From Nezara viridula (Eukaryota; Arthropoda; Insecta; Hemiptera; Pentatomidae), in assembly GCA_928085145.1 (NCBI GenBank), contig OV725078.1, positions 136,683,612-136,747,611 of the forward strand: a stretch of 64,000 nucleotides of DNA, in the 5' to 3' direction. Made by a program: the position numbers and the translations under genes. Below are positions 41,901 to 44,713 of the stretch, one piece after another (position 1 is the first letter of the stretch; the number at the start of each line of letters is the position of its first letter). Below the pieces are notes generated by a model. The model made no database searches. It was given only the letters and a program-made list of their open reading frames with translations, and was not told the origin of the DNA.

Positions 41901-44713
41901 TAAAATAATTGTGAAATGATTATATTTTAAATATAATGCTCAAAACCAAGTTTCAATCATATGCATTTTTATAAGACTGAAAATTGAATTAAGTAGTATG
42001 TAGTATTTTATTGAGGGGTAAGTAGGTATGGTGAATGTGGAAAATTCATTATTCAGTAGCAGTTATTGAAGAAGTACCAAACAGTTTGTTTCAACAGGAA
42101 TATTTTACAGAAGTTACCATTGAAAGATTTATCTTATTTATATCTTAGAATCTTAGAGTCGAACAGCTGTTAAAACTTTAAACTAAAAAGCTTTAATAAA
42201 AACTGGGTAACTTTGCTCGCGTCCGTACATTGTACACGTGCCCTCCGGTTATAACTAAATGAGCAATATTGTCGCCGCGAAGACAGTTCAACATCATAGA
42301 ATCCACAAAAATATGAATCCATCAAAATTAAGGAAACCAAATGGCTCAGTCAACACACAGCTTAAGGCTATGTTCAGAAACGCTGGTGGCCTAACTGCTG
42401 ACAAATTCACAGAATGGAAGACGATTATTACAAAGGAGGATGCTGATTTATATGGGATCGTAGAAGCCAGCTCATCCACTGAAAATATCTAGTTCTACCA
42501 ATTACCAGGATATCAAACTTATAAACTTTAGAGATTCGGGCAGGTTGCTTCAGGAATAATTGTCACTGCTAAATCATCCTTCAAGGTAACCTTTTCAATT
42601 AAAAGGAAGATGAAAGAGAATGATAAATTGGAGGCTGTACAGTTAGATGCATAGAAAAGGATTCATAGCAGAGTTGTATTGGGCTGCCAGGAGCCAAATA
42701 GCCAACGGCAAAAGCGTTGAATAAAAAAAAAAATATCTTAGAATCATCAGTATAAGTCATGAAAATGGGATGTGGGACATAATTGAATAAATTTACTGAA
42801 AAAAGAGCTGCTATTCTAAATCCCTAATCTGTAGTTACTTTAGAAATACATAATAGTAGTGGTATGTGCACATTACAAGTACGTGTCCAAGTACAGAAAT
42901 ATGCACTTACCCCTAGTATCATGATATGCCAAGAAAATTGTGGACTAGAAATCCATCAAGGAAAGATTTAAGCCACTAAGTACTTTGAAGAACAGCTTCT
43001 GAAGTTTTCATTAGTGGTGGATAAACACTGATACAGCTAAATAGCAGAAACTGAAAGATCCAACTTATTTAACACGTTAGAACTGATGGAAGTTACAACT
43101 TGTAATATTTTACTTTTAGATTACTCTTATGGCTGATTTTGGAAACATCAGCGTTTATAATATATAAACTATAAATTAAAATATACAATTTAAGTTCTGT
43201 AAAAATCAGTGCATAAAAGTTATAAAGTAAAGAAAAGTTACAGGCAAATTTAGATGTCTGGAGAGAAGAGTTAGCAAAAAGAAATGCTGCTGTCTAGAAG
43301 TAAGAAGGATTTTGGAATTCACATTCAGGAGAAGATGATACAACAGGTTCCTGTGTTCAATTATTTGGGTGTGACGGTCAGTGAGAGTGGGAAGATCAGA
43401 GACAAAATTAATATGAGAGTTGCCACTTCAGAAAGGATGTGTTCTGTAAGACAGAAGTGGCAAAATAAACAAAACTAGCTGTCTATCGCTCGACCTTCGT
43501 CCCTATCCTCACTTATGGGAGCGATTCCTGGGCCCTGAAGCAACGTGATCACAGCCACCTTCCAAAGCATGGAAATGATGTATCTTAGGAAAATAGAGGG
43601 AAAGACCAAGAGACACCAAATACGTAACACAACGATACGGACTACACTAAAAATTGAACCCCTCAACCAGATAACAGAGAAAGGGCAGTTTCGATAGTTC
43701 TCTCATGTAATCAGGATGGATGACCGCCGTTCAGCAAAGAAAATTATGGAGGTTAAACTAGTGGGAAAAAGACCTAGAGGAAGACCAAGAATTACTTTTG
43801 AAGATACCTCAAAAATATTCTTAAAGACAGGAATTGGAAGGCCAGAAGCCAGGGGAGCAGCCCTCGACAGAGACGGATGGAAATCCTTGTACAAAAATCT
43901 CTACACCCAAAGGCTGAAGAGAATATTGAATAAGAAGAAGAAAAATCAGTGCACACTACTTTAGAGCTTGGGTTTAATGATATAATTATGCACTTATCCC
44001 ACATTACAGTAACAAAATACTACAGAAAATAACTTAACTCCTATAATACTAATAGATCAATAAATTAATCTTGTGAAAATAATTTATTCAACATTAAAGA
44101 TAGTTTATAAAAATAAATATTCATTTTACTTCAAATCAGAGCAATGTAAAGTGACGGTGATATTTCAATAGGTTTATTAAACTCAATATGATCCAAGCAA
44201 GCTTTATATAGAACGGTAGGAGCAGGTCAAACCATATGATTTTGCTAATCAACACAATTTATTATAACCACATAACATTAAATTTTATAACCATAAAAAC
44301 ATCTGAACACATTACATTATTTACATATGATAACGATTGTTTATCAAATTAAATTAAATCATATGGTTTGACTTGCTCCTACAGAACTTTAAATATAGAT
44401 GAAGATGTACAATATTGTAAAAAAATAAACTGACAAAATTAACCTAATGAAAATTATCCATAACAAATTTGAACGCTAGAGTTAAAAAAAGTTAATTCAT
44501 TATACGGACCTTACAATCTATCAAATATACCAAAACATATGTTTTGTAACAGTATTACATTGTATTTTAACATCAAATATTAATATTCATACCGATAATA
44601 ACCATACTTGAGATGATGGCATAAACAATAAGTAGAAATAGAGAAATATCAATTAGTGACTAACCTTCATATTTGTCTTTTTTGTGCTTTTTGTGTTTCT
44701 TACTTGATCCCAT
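2733..44713 (-). CDS. BRD7: BRD7/BRD9-type bromodomain protein, gene level (11 coding exons seen, 3' end missing)
   Basis: Reader of acetylated chromatin; in animals the family's members are subunits of SWI/SNF complexes (BRD7 in PBAF, BRD9 in the non-canonical complex) in the nucleus. Eleven exons join with matching phases into 674 codons, compared with about 650 for human BRD7. In order: a Lys/His-rich N-terminus (1-16), a KLILKVG motif (about 108-114 of family alignments, here exon 2), a Ser-rich and poly-Lys stretch, a bromodomain at about 160-262 with PMDFSTM and the acetyl-lysine Asn at 239 (NNAMIYN), then the family-specific domain with SYAPSYDSTFANLSKEE and the DRLSTAPPP and IRKAMGI motifs near the C-terminus. 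The last two motifs resemble BRD7 more than BRD9; many invertebrates have one gene for both. All introns are GT-AG. The final exon, expected to start with a short acidic tail, was not found. Introns reach about 8 kb and are full of transposons. Confidence 0.93.
3017..4507 (+). mobile_element. Tc1-like DNA transposon, about 1.5 kb, defective
   Basis: Terminal inverted repeats: the left end begins CACTAAGAGGCAAAAAATTC at 3017 and the right end is its near-complement, ending CCCTGTCAGTG at 4507. Both continue into the same CCACCCACTT block. A TA follows the right end (4508-4509); the left flank reads TATT, so the left TA is shifted or mutated. It sits in the intron or flank between BRD7 exons 10 and 11. 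Confidence 0.85.
3320..4298 (+). pseudogene. Tc1-like transposase, frame-broken
   Basis: The N-terminal part (3320-3874) has a helix-turn-helix DNA-binding region (EDVARGVALIDDGRSIR; PGSGRPRVTE) and the first catalytic Asp in TDESRF. The C-terminal part (3888-4298) has ARSPDLNPIEHLWD with the third catalytic acid (Glu of the DD34E triad). Between them the usual segment with the second catalytic Asp (family pattern QDNARPH) is missing: the sequence runs LMHAHIVQTF. The two halves are in different frames with a stop at about 3872. The missing residue and the frame break make it inactive. Confidence 0.85.
4513..5216 (+). mobile_element. Internally deleted mariner-like element
   Basis: Inverted ends TAGGGTGTATAAAAAAA (from 4513) and its complement ending TACACCCTA (to about 5216). 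Inside, at about 4905-5150, the plus strand encodes a decayed mariner transposase C-terminus (PHPAYSPNLTP, DYYFFRSM, AVQEFFDSHF) with a stop where the family has the residue after P in the catalytic DD34D region. At about 0.7 kb it is roughly half the length of a complete mariner. The Tc1-like element ends only 5 bases to the left. Confidence 0.8.
5217..5862. repeat. Intron segment with a fragment of the 186-bp MITE family
   Basis: At about 5330-5530 the sequence matches, imperfectly, the interior of the MITE at 61497-62383 (the ACAAACTCTGCTT and CTGTTCAACAAAAAACGTGA blocks). It holds a single repeat unit. A poly-A run follows at 5562-5579. Nothing else recognisable before BRD7 exon 10. Confidence 0.5.
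5863..6018 (-). CDS. BRD7: BRD7 exon 10
   Basis: Codons 569-621, with split codons at both ends. Acceptor CAG at 6021-6019, donor GTACG from 5862. It encodes a Leu-rich coiled-coil-like segment (EKLEHTTALLEKLQQVQ) and the DRLSTAPPP motif that is nearly identical in vertebrate BRD7. Confidence 0.93.
6285..6350 (-). repeat. Terminal fragment of the 186-bp MITE family
   Basis: The stretch around GGTAATGGTAGACCTCAAGA, read on the minus strand, matches the right-hand part of the MITE at 61497-62383 and also the fragment at 57902-57965. It is a short truncated copy next to BRD7 exon 10. The following 6350-7040 is AT-rich intron with nothing recognised. Confidence 0.5.
7042..7174 (+). repeat. Gypsy 5' LTR
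   Basis: 133 bp, starts TGTAGTATGG and ends CAATCATTACA. Identical to the 3' LTR except one T/C difference near the 3' end (AAATACAATC here). It is unusually short for a Gypsy LTR. Confidence 0.93.
7185..8047 (+). pseudogene. Gypsy gag, with stops and one frameshift
   Basis: Structural protein of the retrotransposon particle. The reading frame opens at ATG 7185, eleven bases after the LTR, and continues in the same frame through stops at 7314-7316 and about 7359-7361 into the stretch from 7458, a Gag-like helical region. A one-base indel near 7715 moves it to the frame ending at 8047. A zinc knuckle, CIRCGYQKHKQGSKC, is followed by a second incomplete CXXC (CRLC). The end overlaps pol by 28 bases in the -1 frame, the usual arrangement for ribosomal frameshifting into pol. 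Confidence 0.8.
8020..11079 (+). pseudogene. Gypsy pol: protease, RT, RNase H, integrase, with two stops and an in-frame deletion
   Basis: One continuous frame (8020-8973, 8974-9198, and on to 11079) broken only by TAG at 8971-8973 and TAA at 9196-9198. Aspartic protease motif MEYDTAAACS at about 8230. RT includes DLKDAYL and the active site written FLDD (family YXDD). About 25 residues between THRGY and MDKNLQD are missing without frame change, which removes RT core motifs. RNase H carries TDASKKDVGALL and the TDHKAL motif. Integrase has a zinc region with HEGYPG (the family's second His is Tyr here), CEVCQ, and DDE residues in HIDFTGPF, CDNGSQFAS and SNGMVERA. It ends with a typical Gypsy C-terminal tail. 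Confidence 0.92.
11080..11212 (+). repeat. Gypsy 3' LTR
   Basis: 133 bp, one mismatch to the 5' LTR (AAACACAATC here). Preceded by the polypurine tract and the pol stop codon TAA at 11077-11079. Confidence 0.93.
11366..12465. mobile_element. PIF/Harbinger-type non-autonomous element
   Basis: Inverted ends AGCGGACCCTACACGG (left) and the complement of AGCAGACCCTACACGG (right), flanked by TTA at 11363-11365 and 12466-12468. A 3-bp TTA duplication is the hallmark of PIF/Harbinger elements. A second copy of the CCTACACG motif lies subterminally at about 11450. The interior holds a direct duplication (separate entry) and no coding frame of note. Confidence 0.75.
11621..12180 (+). repeat. Two direct copies of a roughly 230-bp segment
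   Basis: The segment beginning at about 11621 (GACCAAAGTTAG...) and that beginning at about 11961 (GACAAAAGTTAG...) share the same order of blocks: ACTACATACAAAAAT, TATTGCGAAAATAAT, a T-run, GTTTCCAC, and GACTATTTAAA. The offset is about 340 bp. They are diverged copies inside the PIF/Harbinger-type element. Confidence 0.7.
12733..13042. repeat. Three spaced hairpins with GTCTGCC / GGCAGAC stems
   Basis: About 12732-12771, 12854-12902 and 13000-13042 each contain GTCTGCC or a close variant, then a GC-rich loop with GC(C)GCTGC or AGCAGC, then GGCAGAC. The middle one has a 9-bp stem (GTCTGCCAT / ATGGCAGAC). Spacing is roughly 120-150 bp. No element of known type is evident. Confidence 0.6.
13140..13790 (+). 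pseudogene. Tc1/mariner-superfamily transposase remnant
   Basis: Pieces of a transposase in shifting frames: FSNEKIFTIEEKFNRQNDR at about 13350, then RVERGHQPSSMMVW and GVCFDGTTKL at about 13445-13520, then QDSAPAHKAR at about 13640 and DWPSGSPDLNPLDYRLW at about 13720-13775. These correspond to the first, second and third catalytic regions of a DD-E/D enzyme. Several stops and frame changes interrupt it. Ends were not identified; 13800-14386 shows nothing further. Confidence 0.8.
14387..14670 (-). CDS. BRD7: BRD7 exon 9
   Basis: Codons 474-569, split at both ends. Acceptor TTTTAG at 14676-14671, donor GTACT from 14386. It encodes DNLLDLLTGGEH, which matches the family's LLDVLTKGGHS region, followed by a charged helix (RRFREEEERVRELMD) and a Ser-rich linker. 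Confidence 0.93.
15291..16493 (+). mobile_element. PIF/Harbinger element with TTA duplication
   Basis: Ends GGCCCCTTTCACATTGAAGA (left) and, complemented on the right, GACCCCTTTCACACCAAAAA. TTA flanks both sides (15288-15290 and 16494-16496). Subterminal repeats of a GATGCA / TTGCGTCTTGCA type occur near both ends. Length 1203 bp, so it lacks a full transposase and would need one in trans. Confidence 0.88.
16048..16245 (+). pseudogene. MADF-like (Myb/SANT) fragment inside the Harbinger element
   Basis: The ORF 15970-16245 contains FNVTFVKAVEDYHAIYD followed by GYSNRDEQEKYG. This is the pattern of the MADF DNA-binding domain (I/V-x-x-V-E-x-x-P-x-L-Y-D ... Y-x-x-R-D-x-x-x-x-x-W), which accompanies Harbinger transposases as a second protein. 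Only about the first half of the domain is present before the frame drifts. It is probably a relic of the parent autonomous element. Confidence 0.55.
16497..18363. other. Intron DNA, no gene recognised
   Basis: AT-rich intron between BRD7 exons 8 and 9. Only T/A-runs and short direct repeats were seen. A short block at about 16650-16720 (CTGTAGAGCTTTTGTCGCC) has the look of a retroelement tail but could not be assigned. Confidence 0.6.
18364..18499 (-). CDS. BRD7: BRD7 exon 8
   Basis: Codons 429-474, split at both ends. Acceptor CAG at 18502-18500, donor GTATTT from 18363. It encodes GAFGSYAPSYDSTFANLSKE and DLIYETYGDE, among the best conserved stretches of the BRD7/BRD9 family-specific domain. 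Confidence 0.95.
19490..21245. mobile_element. Long foldback (inverted-repeat) element
   Basis: The left arm, from about 19490 to 20385 and containing TAGTCAGTTTCTCTTTGG, is matched in reverse by a right arm at about 20615-21245 ending with CCAAAGAGAAACTGACTA. Matching blocks include the CTCACCCGTTGG region, a GCATAGATTATGA-type block and TATATTCTGTTGGCATGAGAG next to the centre. After removing the inserted hAT MITE (19915-20158) the arms are about 630-650 bp each around a roughly 230-bp centre. No coding capacity was seen. Confidence 0.8.
19915..20158. mobile_element. hAT-type MITE nested in the foldback left arm
   Basis: 244 bp with inverted ends CAGTGCTGGCCTTAG and, complemented, CAGTGCCAGGCCTTAG. 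It is flanked by 8-bp target duplications, TGTAGACA (19907-19914) and TGTAGATA (20159-20166). An 8-bp duplication and CAG-starting ends identify the hAT superfamily. The interior is GC-richer than its surroundings. Confidence 0.88.
21258..23830 (+). pseudogene. RTE-clade LINE, 5'-truncated and frame-broken
   Basis: Non-LTR retrotransposon polyprotein of the RTE type often mislabelled craniofacial development protein 2. Endonuclease part: 21258-21692 (VLGDWNVKIGKE, SDNGIRLVDIAA) then ESDHFLVKAKY at about 21755. Linker rich in Lys/Arg at 21964-22165. RT: SLKNHKAPGTDEI and KNYRGIALL (22421-22744), GELRQGDQLSP and the YADD active site (23042-23263). C-terminal part 23339-23674 (IIRPFVTYRSECW). 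Several stops and shifts make it inactive. The 3' end has a TAAG microsatellite (CTGTAAGTAAGTAA at about 23815), typical of RTE tails. Confidence 0.9.
24139..24325 (-). CDS. BRD7: BRD7 exon 7
   Basis: Codons 367-429 (last one split). Acceptor CTAG just above 24325, donor GTGATA from 24138. It encodes MGFLRQKQDGST, like the family MGYLKRNGDGS, and GTGQLQGFREDRRN, like GFKEDKRN of BRD7. The ATG at its start is an internal Met; phases on both sides place it mid-protein. Confidence 0.94.
24761..24875 (-). CDS. BRD7: BRD7 exon 6
   Basis: Codons 328-366, first one split. Acceptor CAG at 24878-24876, donor GTAAG from 24760. It encodes an Ala/Lys-rich helix (AEEILEIAQKSAKASAEKL) upstream of the GFLR motif. 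This is a position where the family is variable, so the assignment rests on splice sites and phase. Confidence 0.85.
25737..26102. repeat. Palindromic element with hammerhead-like cores (Penelope- or retrozyme-like)
   Basis: Left arm 25737-25879 and right arm 25955-26102 are inverted copies around a loop of about 75 bp; both ends carry TTCATATTTTAGGCA or its complement. In the right arm (plus strand, 26003-26030) the sequence is CTGATGA, then GGGA-loop-TCCC, then GAAACG: the conserved core order of a hammerhead ribozyme. The left-arm copy (minus strand, 25804-25831) has CAAAACG instead of CGAAACG. Such motifs are known from Penelope-like elements. Stems I and III were not demonstrated. Confidence 0.6.
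26103..27006. repeat. Intron segment with a (TA)n microsatellite
   Basis: 26849-26930 is almost pure TA repeat with two short phase breaks. The rest of this interval is AT-rich intron without recognised content; a somewhat GC-richer block at about 26640-26740 was not identified. Confidence 0.85.
27007..27314 (-). CDS. BRD7: BRD7 exon 5 (second half of bromodomain)
   Basis: Codons 226-328, last one split. Acceptor TTTTAG at 27320-27315, donor GTATG from 27006. It encodes DLRLMCNNAMIYNRPDTMYYKAAKRLLHAG in sense, the B-C helices and BC loop of the bromodomain with the acetyl-lysine-binding Asn. The remainder is an acidic, Ser-rich linker ending in a basic PKRRH cluster that could act in nuclear import. 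Confidence 0.95.
27505..29063. mobile_element. piggyBac-like element interrupted by a Jockey LINE
   Basis: TTAA stands on both sides (27501-27504 and 29064-29067). The left end reads CACCTTCAGTGCGGACAGG and the complemented right end CCCTTTGACTGCGATACC, similar imperfect inverted ends of piggyBac style. Apart from the nested Jockey element, only about 400 bp are its own, so it is a short non-autonomous copy. It has locally higher GC content than the intron. Confidence 0.7.
27809..28969 (-). pseudogene. Jockey-clade LINE, 5'-truncated
   Basis: Reverse transcriptase C-terminal half on the minus strand: ERGMYCTGVFLDVEQAFDRVW (domain with the first catalytic Asp) at about 28900, then VSFNNTPLIPVEQIRYLG and LDKRLTWNPH at about 28400-28480, then MTIIRPIWTYGVELWG at about 28240, and a PRRLKRRWPRDLLM end at 27950. 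Stops and shifts separate these parts, and the YADD-containing part around 28620-28660 is in another frame. A 12-bp target duplication, TTAAACAAATTT, stands at 27797-27808 and 28970-28981, so the 5' truncation dates from insertion. The 3' tail is A-rich. Confidence 0.9.
29400..30210 (-). pseudogene. mariner transposase remnant
   Basis: 30210-29887 encodes the N-terminal DNA-binding half: CKEWFQHFENNDFVLRDDD, KLEDEDLKALLHEDPCQT, SLGVDQTTAAKHLKALGM and QKQGNWLLYQL, the paired helix-turn-helix region of mariner. The C-terminal half follows in other frames, with KTYLEFMKWDVLPHPPYSPG and APSDYHVFRSL at about 29500-29600. The part with the first two catalytic Asp residues is largely lost in between. 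Confidence 0.85.
30305..30632 (+). repeat. Tandem duplication, 165-bp period
   Basis: Two copies: GACATG at 30318 and at 30483, each followed by AAGAAATATGAAAA, TTGTATACACTTT, GGATTTAAAATAGACTGATAA and GAATTAGCTTTTGAAT. They lie between the transposase remnant and the right mariner end, that is, in the 5' untranslated part of the element. Confidence 0.85.
30860..31104 (-). CDS. BRD7: BRD7 exon 4 (first half of bromodomain)
   Basis: Codons 144-225, first one split. Acceptor CAG at 31107-31105, donor GTAAGT from 30859. It encodes RTPLQRVLDYLQQQLEKKD, the family's LQEALNQLMRQLQRKD helix, then AWPVTDQIAPGYS and PMDFSTMRQKI, which form the ZA loop and helix A. A second possible acceptor 7 bases downstream breaks the frame. 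Confidence 0.95.
31840..33300. repeat. Two-armed tandem array, about 14 units of 110-111 bp
   Basis: Units are marked by ATATCAGGGTCGACTTATAG. In the left arm the TCAG mark recurs at 31843, 31954, 32064, 32174 and 32284. From about 32350 the same unit appears reversed, the CCTGA mark recurring near 32379, 32490, 32601, 32712, 32822, 32932, 33042, 33152 and 33262. Each unit holds GGGGCGCTTTTTATGAAAAT and GATATCCAATTTGAGATT in sense, and a GGGCCTCGACTTTTTTTAAC block. The array is GC-richer than its surroundings. Open frames across it come from the repetition. Confidence 0.93.
33330..33512. repeat. Palindromic minisatellite of ACTCATGAG type
   Basis: Blocks of TTTTTCATGAGTGATTTACTCATGG follow each other at about 31-bp spacing, and CAAAATTACTCATGG occurs at both 33333 and 33437. 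Most units are themselves inverted repeats. It ends with CATTTACTCGAGTAAATG, a perfect 18-bp palindrome, and GCCCAACTCTGG, which could be the end of a hAT-like element. Confidence 0.65.
33509..33787 (+). pseudogene. Unrecognised ORF, probable retroelement fragment
   Basis: A 92-residue frame with hydrophilic composition and GPKHPAICFYQMRRKKTLDIRARR. Basic, Arg-rich C-terminal half. Its codon texture differs from random intron, and it follows directly on the two repeat arrays. It resembles segments that precede the RT in some LINEs, but no diagnostic motif is present. There is no splice evidence joining it to BRD7. Function unknown. Confidence 0.3.
33788..34507. other. Intron DNA, mostly unidentified
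   Basis: A faintly coding-like stretch continues to about 34180, then an (ATTT)n microsatellite at 34209-34252, then AT-rich intron up to BRD7 exon 3. Confidence 0.6.
34508..34646 (-). CDS. BRD7: BRD7 exon 3
   Basis: Codons 98-144, last one split. Acceptor TTAG at 34650-34647, donor GTTAGT from 34507. It encodes an acidic, Ser/Thr-rich segment between the poly-Lys tract and the bromodomain. This part is variable in the family, and the assignment rests on open frame, splice sites and matching phase. Confidence 0.85.
35122..37390. mobile_element. Large foldback element, arms about 0.7-0.85 kb
   Basis: Left end CACAGTGGTTGAAAATTAAG, right end (complemented) CACTGTGATCAAAACCTGAA. Outer arm blocks TTTTGTTCTTC, ATATTTCCTTCATATGAACTTT and AAGTACCTAATGGG recur reversed near 37240-37360. 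The centre at about 36528 is a nearly perfect palindrome: the block with CTTGAATGGTTTTCCTTAAT and GATTTTGTGCTAGATAAACC at 36450-36500 returns reversed at 36550-36600. The left arm is longer because of an insertion at about 35545-36215. No coding region was seen. Confidence 0.85.
35545..36215. mobile_element. Probable insertion inside the foldback left arm
   Basis: Left-arm sequence reads ...TTTACTTTGTATAC up to about 35543 and resumes with ATTTATGTACACAACTTT near 36222; in the right arm the corresponding sequences are contiguous. The extra roughly 670 bp begins TGTACAAGGGACACCCTGTA, itself partly palindromic and reminiscent of the ACAAGGTGTCC ends elsewhere in the window, and ends after a C-rich run (36181-36198). 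No ORF. Confidence 0.55.
37740..38860 (+). pseudogene. R2-superclade LINE remnant (RT thumb to restriction-like endonuclease)
   Basis: Frame-broken C-terminal half of a LINE. It starts with a thumb-like block YPLQTALLAKLPSSL and ILRRSVKAI (37770-37860), then GLGLLRCQ in another frame. A CCHC-type finger follows (CRKSGRESET...ECPN-like; in sense CRKSGRESETPVYELEKCPN, 38310-38370). Next comes VDILAFSEKGKKALKVNPTI (38500-38560), the PD...K core of the restriction-like endonuclease that replaces the apurinic endonuclease in R2/NeSL-type elements, here with Asn in place of the usual Asp before PT. The conserved C-terminal tail (EEFGERTF, LWFGSRGAIP) runs to about 38840. No rDNA flank is seen, so it is not a canonical rDNA R2 insertion. 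Confidence 0.65.
39113..39370 (-). pseudogene. piggyBac transposase C-terminal remnant
   Basis: Minus-strand frame encoding TIPYRVFVQEQYISRTSEPP and KKKRGTCHISGQKN, continuing after a frameshift with TCGTCKKFSCKEHLEL at about 39130-39180. The C..C ... C..CKK..C..H pattern is the zinc-binding domain at the end of piggyBac-type transposases. The catalytic part is absent. It could be kin to the piggyBac-like element at 27505-29063, but that cannot be shown. Confidence 0.6.
39371..40242. other. Intron DNA, one unidentified short ORF
   Basis: AT-rich. An ORF at 39673-39879 (68 codons, ending EYMQGKTLVYLKG) has protein-like composition but no recognised motif, and is not supported as an exon. Confidence 0.5.
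40243..40850 (+). pseudogene. RTE-like LINE 3' remnant
   Basis: LTYLGRLITTDN and EADMKWGLQKAH (40243-40325), then LLIYKTIVRLTVIYGNESW and VLKVSERKVLHHIFGAV (40360-40480). This corresponds to the region after the RT in RTE-type LINEs and parallels 23339-23674 in the element at 21258-23830, but is clearly diverged from it. Further frames to about 40830 complete the usual 3' end (GGACTGTAGTGCCAG). Confidence 0.8.
41020..41261 (-). CDS. BRD7: BRD7 exon 2
   Basis: Codons 17-97, first one split. Acceptor CAG at 41264-41262, donor GTATG from 41019. It encodes GEKPPALKLILKVGSSS, matching the family's KPLKLVLKVG, then a Ser-rich stretch and a poly-Lys/Asp/His tract (KKSKKKKKKKDRDHDRHERK) typical of the N-terminal basic region. 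The alternative start at 41253 is not needed because the phase fits exon 1. Confidence 0.94.
41262..42244. other. Intron DNA, nothing recognised
   Basis: AT-rich first intron of BRD7. No repeat structure or coding signal was identified by eye. Confidence 0.6.
42259..42720 (+). pseudogene. Non-LTR retrotransposon endonuclease N-terminus
   Basis: LKAMFRNAGGLTADKFTEWK, DADLYGIVEASS and, after a stop, QLPGYQTYKL with GQVASGIIVTAKSSF: the beginning of an apurinic-type endonuclease (first Asn, the Glu of the E-A/T-x position, then the GGxxI-like strand). It ends abruptly at about 42720 next to an A-run. It is an isolated fragment in BRD7 intron 1. Confidence 0.6.
42721..43250. other. Intron DNA, nothing recognised
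   Basis: AT-rich intron between two LINE fragments. No feature seen. Confidence 0.5.
43260..43950 (+). pseudogene. Non-LTR retrotransposon 3' remnant
   Basis: VPVFNYLGVTVSESGKIRDK and MRVATSERMCSVRQKW (43340-43470), then DDRRSAKKIMEVKLVGKRPRG, GRPRITFEDT and RDGWKSLYKNLYTQ (43716-43900). The YLG motif, the later (G)KRPRGRPR motif and the DRDGWKSL end are standard for the region behind the RT in several LINE clades. Two or more frame breaks at 43480-43700. It ends in an A-rich AAGAAGAAGAAAAA tract. Confidence 0.8.
44215..44383. mobile_element. Short MITE with TA flanks
   Basis: Inverted ends GGAGCAGGTCAAACCATATG and, complemented, GGAGCAAGTCAAACCATATG; arms extend through GATTT. TA stands at each outer edge (GGTA|GGAGC and GCTCC|TACAG), pointing to a Tc1/mariner-type origin. 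About 165 bp, non-coding, in BRD7 intron 1 some 280 bp from the start codon exon. Confidence 0.8.
44665..44713 (-). CDS. BRD7: BRD7 exon 1 with start codon
   Basis: ATG at 44713-44711, donor GTTAGT from 44664. It encodes MGSSKKHKKHKKDKYE, equivalent to the MGKKHKKHKSDKH start of vertebrate BRD7, and leaves one base to join exon 2. The promoter and 5' untranslated region should lie above 44714; no TATA box or other core element could be distinguished in the AT-rich DNA. Confidence 0.95.
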
